Shown here: positions 1 to 7,170 of the stretch, in pieces | How the letters are laid out: each line of letters opens with the position of its first letter | How positions within the stretch are numbered: the stretch's first letter is position 1 | Assembly: GCA_963678675.1 (NCBI GenBank) | Contig: OY783198.1 | Span: 13,092,580-13,156,579, forward strand | Reading direction: 5' to 3' | Origin: Xiphydria camelus | Lineage: Eukaryota; Arthropoda; Insecta; Hymenoptera; Xiphydriidae | Length of the DNA: 64,000 bases | The notes under the pieces: model-generated | The model's database searches: none | What the model was told of the DNA's origin: nothing | Seen by the model: the letters and a program-made list of their open reading frames with translations, nothing else | Program-made: the position numbers and the translations under genes

Positions 1-311
1 ATTTCGAGGAGGGATAGGGCGGCTACGCAGATGTCTCCTCCTACTCAGGTAGGTACATCTCATAAATTAATAAATAAATAAATAGTTACGTAGATTAAGT
101 TAATTTAAGCTAATATATGTTAGATCGATATATATATATAACAATAACTAGGCAGCCAGCAAAATGACGAATGACGATGGATGATGTGAGCTTGATGAAT
201 GGAAATATGTACAATAATCGAAAGTGATGGGATGAGCATGAGAAATTAAAAGAGAGCGCTGCTACCTAATTGAGCCAACCCTTCCCAGGACCAAGGCAGG
301 AGGGAAAATAC
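1..311 (-). other. 3' UTR of unit 1 (partial)
   Basis: AT-rich tail directly after the stop codon. It holds a CCTGCCTTGGTC block just past the stop (minus strand) that recurs with small changes in the other units, a short TA-dinucleotide run near 128-140, and a TAAATAAATAAATA stretch near 68-82. The plus strand has CTCAGGTAGGTA at 45-56, resembling a 5' splice site; stronger versions occur in other units. The distal stems seen in the other 3' UTRs fall outside the window. Confidence 0.7.
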
Positions 312-3300
312 CTATGCATCATTATCGGTTTCGGTTACTAGCGGTGCATACTGCCTAGCGCCGGTGAGATGTTCCACGTATATATCGCGGGACCATCGGA
401 TCGTGTCCGAGACAATGAGTCGGCGCATCATCGACGCATACCACGAAGATATTCGTAGCCATCTCAACACTTTCTCATTGCCCCAGTACCACGACCCGAG
501 GGCACCCACGATAAAGGCGTCAACCACAACTCGGTACCCTTGCGCCTGCAGCTGGTCCGCCAGGGGCGCGTACTTGGCGTATTTCCGCGCTCTGGCCTCA
601 TCCCAAGACTGCAGACGGTTCTCAAAGGGCACCGTCACGTCCAAGATGGTGATGACACGTGACCGGTCGTCCCGGATAACTATATCCGGCCGAAGTTGGG
701 CCAACTCCCCCACCACCCCTGCCACAGGGCGGTTCGTGGTCACGACGCCAGGCAGTTGCTGTGCTTTAACGATCCGCTCGACAATCGCATCGTGCCGACG
801 CTGAATTGCGTTGGAGTGAGGAGTGCAATGTCCGAGCACATGGGGTAGTGTCTCGAGGGCGCTCCCGCACCGCCGGCATCGTTTATCGTTCGCCTCCCAA
901 GGCCTAGCTCCGTTCAGAGGCAAGACATTGAGACGCGCTCGATGAATGAAGCGCCAGTCAGCAAAACGCGTAAAGCCGCCAGTCCGGAGGAAATGGTTAG
1001 ACCACCTCGCCCGTCCCGACACCTCGTGGACCTTACCCTGGTCCCGCTTCGCCAGCAAGGTTCCGCGGTAGTACTCGACCAGTGCAACCCTCATCCGGTG
1101 CACTATCTGCGAGCGTGCGGCTGGTGGTACGATGGTCGATCGGTCACGAGTCGCCCGCAACACGATCGCCAGCTCCTCACGTTCGTCAGACCACGTCCAA
1201 CGCACGCCGAGCTTCGTTGACTGCCTCCGGGCGGCGTCACGTGCCGAGGTCCAGAGGGATTTAACGTCCCCCCCGTGCCTGGCGAAATCCCCCTCCAGCG
1301 AACCGGAAAGGTATTCCGCCACGTCATCCATGCACGGCTCTCGGCCGAGCCGCTTCCTGACCGCCGCCCTCAACCCGCTACTCGCGATTGCTCTCACCAC
1401 CTCATCCTCCGCCGTCAGCATTCTGAAGGCGTGTGCGATGGTGAGCGCATCCGCGAGATCAGCTAGCGGAAGTAGCCCTCCTCCCCCCATTGATGGAGGT
1501 AGGAAGACCACTTCCGCGCTCGCGCGCTGGGGGAGATGGAACCAGCCTTTAGCCAGCCTTTTCAGTTGGCGGTCGACTTCACCGAGCGGCCCCTTCTCCA
1601 TCCTCATTCCCCTTAGGCCGAAGTCCATCCGCGGCAGCACAAACTTGGCTACCGCGTCGAACTTCTGCCAAGGGGCGAGCAACGAGGCATCGATCGCCTT
1701 GAGGCACTCAACGATGTCAACGAGCGCCTTTATTGGGGTCTGGCTCACGTTGGCACCGGTGGGTGTACCCAGGTGGGGGTATTCGTCGCGGTCCGATAAC
1801 GCGCGAACGGGCTCTCCTTGGAGAGGGAACACAGTCGGCAGCACCCGGCGCCCTCTTCTGCAGTTCATGTGCAGAGTGGCGCATTTGGCCGGGTTAAAGT
1901 GCAGGCCAATCCGCTGTGCTGCCCTCTCCGCTGCGGACAGGAGGAGTCGCATCCCGGCGGGGTCGCTGGCAACCAGCGCAAGGTCGTCCGCATACGCCAG
2001 AGTGTTCAACCTCGTCCCGCGTAAATCGTACCCCGCATCCGAGGATGCAAGGGCACGAAGTACGGGCTCGAGAGCGAGGTTGAACACTATGGGGCTCAAC
2101 GGGCAACCTTGTTTTACACCCGACTGGATGTTCACCTCCGAGGTGTAACCGTCCGCAGTTCTCACCCTCGTCGTGGCCCCTCGGTACATGCTCGCCACCA
2201 AACGGCGGAGAGATGCAGGCACCTGGGCACCCTCTAGCGCGGCTGCAATGGAGACATGGGGGACCGAACCGAAAGCATTTCGGAGGTCCAACCACGCCAC
2301 CACTACCTCCTTTCCAGTCCGACGTGCGTCCTGAATGGCCTCCTGAAGCACGAAGGAATGCTCGTAGCATCCCTCGTACTTCAGGAAGCCCTTCTGTGAA
2401 GGACTGATGCGGCCGTTGCGCGTCGCCCATTCGGTGAGACGATCGGCCACGACGGCGGCGAACAGCTTGGCGAGAACCGAACCCATCGCGAGCGGGCGCC
2501 AATTGCTCAGATCGTCCTGATCCCCTTTCTTGTACACCAAGACGGTGTTAGAAGTCTTCCAACCCTCAGGGATCGCTTCCAGCCTGCGGCAGGCGTTGTA
2601 CACCGCAGTCAGGACACACGCACCGGGGTCGACCCTTCTCAAGTCGCGATAGGTAAGACCGTCGGGTCCAGGCGCAGTATTAGCCGCGTTCTTGAGCCGA
2701 CGGAGTACCTCCAGCTGACTGAAGGGTGACACCAGCGCGTCGTTATCGTCCTGCAACGGGGGCTCAGTCGGCCAGCCCCCGACAAGACCTTCCGGGTCCT
2801 CACGCCGGCGATACACTTCCTCGAAGTGATGAAGGACCCTATCGCGTGGCACAGCACACTGAACGGTAGGGCCCTGCATCACCTCGCGAAATGCACGCCG
2901 GGGGTCTTGTCTGTACAAGCGCTGGATGTGAGTCGCACGACTCACGCGATCCATGGGGGGAGGAAGCGGGGGATCAGGCTGATCCGAGCGATCAGCCACT
3001 CGCTCCGGGTTCATGTCCTCGGCTGCCCGCCTCCGGCGCGGCCGACCGCCCCCACGCCGGGGAGCATTCCGCGCACCGGAGGTGCCAGGCCCAGCAGGAG
3101 TCGCAGCCTGAAAACGCGTGGCAAGTCGCCTCGCCAGCGCTTCCAACTCGTCTATCGACGCGACAGCCTCAGCCGCTTCGATGAGCTCAACGCACTCAGT
3201 CTCGCTAAAAGGAGGCTGAGGCGCAAAGCCATCTGGCAGCGTTGGCTGGGCGTTGACCCTACCAGGCCCGACACCTCCGGTGCCGCGCGGCATGCCCAGT

Positions 3301-5579
3301 ACTCCCGCACCAATGCGGGCCGGATCTGGCCGCCTTCGGGTGGCCGAGGCACCCTGTCGAGGGGGTGGGGGAACTAAAGGGGGAGCCCGTCCGGGCGCCC
3401 GGGGACCATCGACGAAACCACCACCATGATCGTGTAGCAAGGGACTTACCGGACGCTGAAACGGTGCAGTCCGGCCGCGGCGCGATGAATTGAATCCGCG
3501 ATGCCCCCCTGCCTCAGTCCTACCTCGAGTGTCGCGCGGTGGCGCGTCGGGTCGGCGCTCCAGGCCAGCTGGGGCCGATGTCGACGCCGCGATGGTCGGC
3601 GTCGTCTGCGTGGCGGTCGTTGCCGTCCTCGCCGTCCTCGTGGCAGCTGCTGATGTTGTTGCTGCTGCCGCTGCTGCTGCTGGTGGTGTTGCTGCTGCAG
3701 CTGTCCGGGGTGAGTCCTCGGTGCGGCCCTCGGGTGTTGATCGGGCCGCTGGTGGTGGTGAGGGCGGTGGCCTCGCAGCCGCCTCCGCCCGGACTCTCCT
3801 CCGGATCTCCTCTTCTTCGTCGTCCGGGACCTCCCGACTTCCCGCGTGGTACTCGACGACCCCTGCGAGATACTCACGGGTCGCCGAGTATCTTCGTCTT
3901 ACCGCCTCCAGTTCTGGTGTGTGCGGTAAGACCTCCACCTCCGGGGGAGCAGGCGTGAGAGGAAAGGAGGTGTTCCGCCAGAACACCTCGTCGTCGCTCG
4001 ACGACGACGACGACGATCCGCTAGATATTATAACGGATCGCCTGGGACGACCAGATCTTAAGACCCTTGGTCGTCCCGCGACGGAGAGGGTGACAGCTCC
4101 GTCGCTGAGGCGTCTGGCGGGGATCTCTCTCACCTCCTCCTCGCTCCCGGCACCCGCATCTGGTGTTACGGCGGGCGCCTCTTCCGGTATCTCCTCCTCT
4201 TCCTCCACGATCACGTCCTCCATCCTTGGTGGTGTTCGGGGAGGACTTATCCTCCCGGGATGGACGGCCGTAGAACAGATCGGCCCGCCACATACCGAGG
4301 TGGTAATGGTAGTGGCGGTGATCGTGGCTACCGGACTTGAGGTGGGGATGATAGTCTCACTGGGCGGGGTTGTCGGGGGGTCCAGGAATCCTCCGAGGGC
4401 GACGAAGGGTTGTGCACCCTGTAGCAGCTGTAGGCGCTGGCGGATCTCCTGCCGCTGCTGCTCCAGGGTCGGCACTGTTGATGTCGTAGGCGGTGCCGTT
4501 GCTCCCTCGCTGGCGACGGGGGCGACGACGGGTGTGGGGGGAGTTGCGACGACGTCCGCGAAAGTCGTCCCAGCGGTGACCGGAGGTGATCGCCGGAACT
4601 GCTGCCTCGGACGTTCGGGAGACCGATCCTCAGTAGCCGCTCGCTGTCTCCTGGCTCTACTCCTCGTGACTCTTGGGGACACAGGCGGGGCGCTGGTCGC
4701 ACGTCCACGCCTGGTCGTCACTCCTCGCGTGGTGGTGGTCTGCGAGGGACGGGCGGAAGTCGGCGCAGAGGTGGTCGTTGCACCGCTCCCACTCCGTCGA
4801 GGAGGTGGAGTTGGGCCCCGTCCAGAAGATGTTGATGGACCAGGGCGGGGGGAACTAGATGTCCGCGTTCCCCCGAGCGCGCTCCGCATGGTATCGGCTC
4901 CTCGGATGTTTGGCCTCTGGGTCGACGCTCTTGATGGACCCCCGCTCGAAGATGTAGATGGCGAGGGTCGAAGGGGGACGGTGACTCCCGTCGCCCCGGC
5001 AGTCCGCACAAGATGTTGGGTGGCTGGAACCTGCCGCGTCGGCCCAAAGGTCAGCGTCATCTGGGTCGCTGCTCCTCCCGTCCTCCTTGTGGTAGCGATG
5101 GAGGCTGCCACGGTGGTGGTCGTCGTGGCCGAGGTCGATGGTGGTGTCCTCGTGGCACCCGTCGTCGTCGCCGTCGCACGTATCGCCGCTCTTACTGTCC
5201 TTAAACCCGCGCTACCCGAGGTAGTCGCGGGGCGAGAGCTCGCGGGGGCGGAGGTATTTTGGCCGGATGTACTGGCTGTCGATTGGGAGGGAGCTGTCGA
5301 ACGGGGATGCGATCGCTCGAAATGCGCCTTAACGTCTTTAAGGGCATACCTGCCCTTTCCGACGAAGGAGCACTGCGAGCACGCATACTCAATATATAGT
5401 CCCGCATGAGCCGGCTCATTATTCCTGGCCATAAGGGCCAGGTGCTTAGACAGCTCCGCATTCCCTTTAAAACTCCCCTTGGAGCGGATTAAGCCCGAAC
5501 CGCCGTAGCAGACCGGGCATCGAAATACCTCCGGTAGAGGTACCTCGATCCTCAGAGGAACGCGTGGTGGTGTCGCCAT
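312..5579 (-). CDS. Retrotransposon ORF, unit 1: zinc-finger / reverse transcriptase / restriction-like endonuclease polyprotein, 1755 aa
   Basis: Single ORF of a target-primed retrotransposon. Seen: two putative N-terminal zinc fingers, C21-X2-C24 with H46/H58 and a clear C2H2 finger C67-X2-C70-X15-H86-X4-H91, which by analogy with R2 should bind the target DNA. Residues ~95-850 are low complexity (T/S/P/R/A-rich, with an acidic EEEEE tract and a Ser-Asp run), probably disordered. The RT has PGPDG (~970), KKGD (~1017), NWRPL (~1028), motif A WLDLRNAF (Asp1098) and motif C YADD (1196-1199). A CX2CX8HX4C knuckle (C1568, C1571, H1580, C1585) and an R2-type endonuclease (PD 1631-1632, Asp1647 in LDVTV) follow. 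No AP endonuclease, RNase H or Myb domain is evident. MATPP is the first in-frame ATG and is shared by all complete units. Confidence 0.95.
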   Translation of the reverse strand: MATPPRVPLRIEVPLPEVFRCPVCYGGSGLIRSKGSFKGNAELSKHLALMARNNEPAHAGLYIEYACSQCSFVGKGRYALKDVKAHFERSHPRSTAPSQSTASTSGQNTSAPASSRPATTSGSAGLRTVRAAIRATATTTGATRTPPSTSATTTTTVAASIATTRRTGGAATQMTLTFGPTRQVPATQHLVRTAGATGVTVPLRPSPSTSSSGGPSRASTQRPNIRGADTMRSALGGTRTSSSPRPGPSTSSGRGPTPPPRRSGSGATTTSAPTSARPSQTTTTRGVTTRRGRATSAPPVSPRVTRSRARRQRAATEDRSPERPRQQFRRSPPVTAGTTFADVVATPPTPVVAPVASEGATAPPTTSTVPTLEQQRQEIRQRLQLLQGAQPFVALGGFLDPPTTPPSETIIPTSSPVATITATTITTSVCGGPICSTAVHPGRISPPRTPPRMEDVIVEEEEEIPEEAPAVTPDAGAGSEEEVREIPARRLSDGAVTLSVAGRPRVLRSGRPRRSVIISSGSSSSSSSDDEVFWRNTSFPLTPAPPEVEVLPHTPELEAVRRRYSATREYLAGVVEYHAGSREVPDDEEEEIRRRVRAEAAARPPPSPPPAARSTPEGRTEDSPRTAAAATPPAAAAAAATTSAAATRTARTATTATQTTPTIAASTSAPAGLERRPDAPPRDTRGRTEAGGHRGFNSSRRGRTAPFQRPVSPLLHDHGGGFVDGPRAPGRAPPLVPPPPRQGASATRRRPDPARIGAGVLGMPRGTGGVGPGRVNAQPTLPDGFAPQPPFSETECVELIEAAEAVASIDELEALARRLATRFQAATPAGPGTSGARNAPRRGGGRPRRRRAAEDMNPERVADRSDQPDPPLPPPMDRVSRATHIQRLYRQDPRRAFREVMQGPTVQCAVPRDRVLHHFEEVYRRREDPEGLVGGWPTEPPLQDDNDALVSPFSQLEVLRRLKNAANTAPGPDGLTYRDLRRVDPGACVLTAVYNACRRLEAIPEGWKTSNTVLVYKKGDQDDLSNWRPLAMGSVLAKLFAAVVADRLTEWATRNGRISPSQKGFLKYEGCYEHSFVLQEAIQDARRTGKEVVVAWLDLRNAFGSVPHVSIAAALEGAQVPASLRRLVASMYRGATTRVRTADGYTSEVNIQSGVKQGCPLSPIVFNLALEPVLRALASSDAGYDLRGTRLNTLAYADDLALVASDPAGMRLLLSAAERAAQRIGLHFNPAKCATLHMNCRRGRRVLPTVFPLQGEPVRALSDRDEYPHLGTPTGANVSQTPIKALVDIVECLKAIDASLLAPWQKFDAVAKFVLPRMDFGLRGMRMEKGPLGEVDRQLKRLAKGWFHLPQRASAEVVFLPPSMGGGGLLPLADLADALTIAHAFRMLTAEDEVVRAIASSGLRAAVRKRLGREPCMDDVAEYLSGSLEGDFARHGGDVKSLWTSARDAARRQSTKLGVRWTWSDEREELAIVLRATRDRSTIVPPAARSQIVHRMRVALVEYYRGTLLAKRDQGKVHEVSGRARWSNHFLRTGGFTRFADWRFIHRARLNVLPLNGARPWEANDKRCRRCGSALETLPHVLGHCTPHSNAIQRRHDAIVERIVKAQQLPGVVTTNRPVAGVVGELAQLRPDIVIRDDRSRVITILDVTVPFENRLQSWDEARARKYAKYAPLADQLQAQGYRVVVDAFIVGALGSWYWGNEKVLRWLRISSWYASMMRRLIVSDTIRWSRDIYVEHLTGARQYAPLVTETDNDA

Positions 5580-5608
5580 CTCGCAGTGGTCGGAGTGCGT
5601 TGACTGGG

Positions 5609-5629
5609 AACTTAACCGACGGTTAAGTT
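5609..5629. promoter_or_regulatory. Perfect palindrome just upstream of the ORF start
   Basis: AACTTAACCG, one central base, then its exact reverse complement, ending 29 bp upstream of the ATG. The same palindrome is at 13003-13023, 20397-20417, 35066-35086, 49871-49891 and 57219-57239, and with one mismatch in an arm at 27731-27751 and 42441-42461. It could be a leader hairpin affecting start-codon use or a dimeric protein binding site; the sequence does not say which. Confidence 0.6.
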
Positions 5630-5725
5630 AAACTAACTAGGAGAGGGTACTCTAGGGGATTCGCCAGGCGGCGTGACAGTTTCCCGCCACAAACCGACTA
5701 ACTCCTCGCACTAGAGGGGATAAGG

Positions 5726-5736
5726 AAGATGGCGGC
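5726..5736 (-). promoter_or_regulatory. YY1/Pho-like motif in the leader
   Basis: AAGATGGCGGC on the plus strand, that is GCCGCCATCTT on the element's sense strand, matches the known YY1 promoter consensus. It sits about 147 bp upstream of the ATG and recurs unchanged in all eight leaders (for example 13120-13130, 20514-20524, 27848-27858, 35183-35193). YY1 sites mark the 5' UTRs of some mammalian L1 elements, so an internal promoter role is plausible but inferred. Confidence 0.45.
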
Positions 5737-6366
5737 AACTGACGCGCGGGAGTCACTCCTCAGAGTGGCTCGCACGATGACAGCTGTCACCACCCGTGCA
5801 AAGAGGTTAGGGACTCCGATGGGCACTTAGCCGCGGGGATCGCTCCAAGGAGCGACGCGCGCAGCAGAGCGCCTAAACACCGGGGGAAGTTAGAAAGGAT
5901 GTCAGGTAGGGTTAGGTCACCTTACAGCAACCGACACTCGGATGCCTTAGAGCAGAGCTCGCTGGCAGGCGAGTGGGGGCTGATGGAAGGGAACCGGGAA
6001 ATTTAAAAGGGTTAAAACCGATTCCTCCCTCGATTACTCCCTCCCGTTACCGGTAAGGAGCTCGATTGAGGAAAGGGAGTTGGACGATAAGGAGGGGGAA
6101 AGAACACTCTACTTACCTCCGACCACTTAACGTTGGGACGGCGACTGCGTCCTCCGGTAGCGCCTCCAAGGGGGTTATCCGCGAACACTCCGCACTCGCG
6201 AACTCTCTGCGCGGCACACAGAGAGACAGCACAAATAAATTAAACGACACTGCACGCAGTTACCGACACTACACCGCGCGACACTGAACTTAAACTCTAG
6301 ACACTTAACACAGAAAAATAAAACTTAGACTAATCGCTTCCCGACCGAGAGCGTAAGACTTTAAAA

Positions 6367-6522
6367 TTCCTCCGGAGAGTGTAAAGGCTCTCAGGAGGAA
6401 AGACTAGAAAATTAAACTAAGTCCAAATATAAAATTCAAACGGGTGTAAAGAGCCCGGAATAATTATAAGTCTAAAAGGTAGTACTGTAAGAATACCGCG
6501 ACACCGGTAAAGTCGGTCGCGG
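6367..6522. other. Cluster of three hairpins sharing a GTAAAG loop (unit 1)
   Basis: Three inverted repeats lie within 156 bp. At 6367-6400 a 7-bp plus 5-bp stem encloses TGTAAAGG. At 6441-6457 CGGG/CCCG encloses TGTAAAGAG. At 6496-6522 a 9-bp stem with a 2-nt bulge encloses GTAAAGT. A fourth GTAAAG lies at the bulge of the U2-complementary arm (6553-6558). Stems persist in all leaders; in units 5 and 6 two loops drift (GTAGAG, GTAAAAT). The sense strand carries CTTTAC. Function unknown; it could be a structured 5' UTR or protein-binding array. Confidence 0.6.
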
Positions 6523-6539
6523 CAGGGATAAGGTATGGA

Positions 6540-6574
6540 AAACTGATTTTTGGTAAAGGTGGATGGCCTTGCCG
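6540..6574 (-). repeat. Arm complementary to the adjacent U2 fragment (inverted repeat with 6663-6672 and 6696-6715)
   Basis: Plus-strand 6540-6553 is the reverse complement of U2 6702-6715 (14 bp, covering the Sm site), 6557-6562 pairs with 6696-6701 (6 bp, after a 3-nt bulge), and 6565-6574 pairs with 6663-6672 (10 bp, stem III). A read-through RNA of U2 plus leader could fold back and bury the Sm site. The arm is unchanged in all eight leaders apart from its outermost bases in units 5 and 6. Confidence 0.75.
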
Positions 6575-6621
6575 TTCCTCAAACCTTATTAAAGGGAGGA
6601 ATATGAAATTGCAAAGGATAA

Positions 6622-6772
6622 TTGGGCCAGTCCTGGAGGTACTGCAATACCAGGCCAACCCGCGGCAAGGCCGGAGCGAGCTCCCGTCACCTCACCCACC
6701 TCCAAAAATCAGTTTAATATACTGGATTCCCAATGGGAATCGTATCAGATATTAAGCTGATAAGAACAGATA
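6622..6772 (-). ncRNA. U2: U2 snRNA, 5'-truncated (nt ~37 to 3' end), gap between units 1 and 2
   Basis: On the minus strand the segment opens TATCTGTTCTTATCAGC, passes through the stem IIa sequence (AATATCTGATACG) and a IIb-like hairpin (ATTCCCATTGGGAAT), then CTGATTTTTGG (Sm site), the stem III loop GGAGCTCGCTCC and stem-loop IV (GGTATTGCAGTACC), ending GGCCCAA as in insect U2. Known U2 has GUAGUA, the branch-point pairing sequence, at about nt 33-38; the copy starts inside it. Nucleotides 1-36 and a promoter are missing, so this copy cannot act as U2 by itself. All eight copies are 151 nt and look identical. Confidence 0.95.
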
Positions 6773-6815
6773 AACGCCATTTATTGAAAATATACATTCA
6801 CAATAAAGATGTGTT

Positions 6816-6844
6816 CCCCCGGAGGAGCAATGCTCCCCCGGGGG
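6816..6844 (-). other. Terminal 3' UTR hairpin, about 45 nt from the target junction
   Basis: A 7-bp stem (CCCCCGG/CCGGGGG), one mismatch, a 5-bp stem GGAGC/GCTCC and a 3-nt loop. Equivalents: 14210-14238, 21604-21632, 28936-28964, 36279-36307, 43665-43693, 51087-51115 and 58436-58464. In unit 8 (51087-51115) the A-C mismatch becomes a G-C pair. The inner stem is weakened in units 6-9. It is a good candidate for the reverse transcriptase recognition element. Confidence 0.65.
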
Positions 6845-6950
6845 TAAAATAAATGGCGCAGGCGCCACGCAAAACAAATACAAAACAAAAGAACTATCGA
6901 TATGAATACAAATATAAGGGGGGCGGCTAATACCCACCCCCCACTATTGG

Positions 6951-6998
6951 GGGCCCGTCGTTTTAAAAGAATATCGATTTATTTGTGCTGACGGGCCC
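6951..6998 (-). other. Conserved 9-bp stem in the 3' UTR (GGGCCCGTC/GACGGGCCC)
   Basis: Perfect arms around a 30-nt AT-rich loop. In units 8 and 9 the inner pair T-A becomes C-G in both arms at once (51239-51284, 58573-58622), and other positions change to wobble-compatible bases (units 6, 8 and 9). Compensatory change in otherwise diverging sequence supports a selected RNA stem. Other copies: 14345-14392, 21739-21786, 29073-29120, 36416-36463, 43802-43849. Confidence 0.7.
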
Positions 6999-7101
6999 TT
7001 ACAATATTATATCAATAATCCCCCGCCGCTTCTTACAGCAGACAGGGGATGTGACGCCATATCTGCGGACAAACACAGGACGACACCAACAGAAATCCAG
7101 C

Positions 7102-7170
7102 GGCACCCCGTGACCAGCCATGCCCCGACCCATCTTTCAATGGATCGAGGCCGGCCGGCCCAGGGGTACC
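7102..7170 (-). other. Conserved 69-nt structured core of the 3' UTR
   Basis: Outer stem GGCACCCC/GGGGTACC (one wobble) closes an inner stem (GCCCCGA/TCGAGGC) and a small hairpin, next to a GGCCGGCCGGCC palindrome. The core is exactly 69 nt in all eight 3' UTRs: 14496-14564, 21890-21958, 29229-29297, 36567-36635, 43953-44021, 51383-51451 and 58728-58796. In unit 9 the outer wobble becomes a Watson-Crick pair (GGTACCC/GGGTACC) and the inner stem becomes GACCTC/GAGGTC. It is the best-kept part of the 3' UTR and a likely RT-binding or 3'-end element. Confidence 0.7.

Larger units (their letters stand above)
5580..6621 (-). other. Leader / 5' region of unit 1 between U2 fragment and ORF
   Basis: 1042 nt, GC-rich, no credible ORF. 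From the U2 side it holds a 30-bp complement to U2 (6540-6574), hairpins with GTAAAG in the plus-strand loop at 6496-6522, 6441-6457 and 6367-6400, a small inverted repeat (5840-5855), a 12-bp palindrome TGACAGCTGTCA (5778-5789), a YY1-like AAGATGGCGGC (plus strand, 5726-5736) and a perfect 10-bp palindrome ending 29 bp before the ATG (5609-5629). By eye I find no U2 nt 1-36 and no U2-type proximal sequence element. It is presumably the 5' UTR and may contain an internal promoter. Confidence 0.7.
1..6772 (-). mobile_element. Unit 1 of the U2-targeted non-LTR retrotransposon array (3' end outside window)
   Basis: Read on the minus strand the unit runs U2 fragment (6772-6622), leader (6621-5580), ORF (5579-312) and the first 311 nt of the 3' UTR; the rest lies before position 1. 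The sequence seen is essentially identical to unit 2, 7394 bp away. The boundary at 6772 is where the AT-rich 3' end of unit 2 meets U2 nucleotide ~37. There are no LTRs, and the ORF carries RT and a restriction-like endonuclease, so this is a target-primed non-LTR element. Treating the U2 fragment as the 5' end of the unit is an inference (see findings); the conservative alternative is flanking target DNA. Confidence 0.85.

Noticed and set aside
128..140. TA-repeat near 128-140 as a microsatellite target site
   Set aside because: It lies inside the 3' UTR and is confined to units 1-4, not at an element boundary.
1132..2148. 338-codon plus-strand ORF antisense to the RT and downstream region
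   Set aside because: Shadow of conserved RT codons; shortened by stops in units 5-9 and without features of a protein family.
3490..5409. 639-codon plus-strand ORF opposite the low-complexity coding region, repeated in units 1-5
   Set aside because: It mirrors the GC-rich repeat codons of the real ORF, is broken in units 6-9, and has no recognisable domain.
6332..6358. A functional plus-strand U2 gene in the leader
   Set aside because: Only short matches to U2; the branch-point region is lost in units 5 and 6 and the spacing to the 5' match is too long.
5580..6621. 28S rDNA flanks, expected if this were a classical R2 insertion
   Set aside because: No 28S motif such as TTAAGGTAGCCAAATG is present in any gap; the flank is U2 snRNA.
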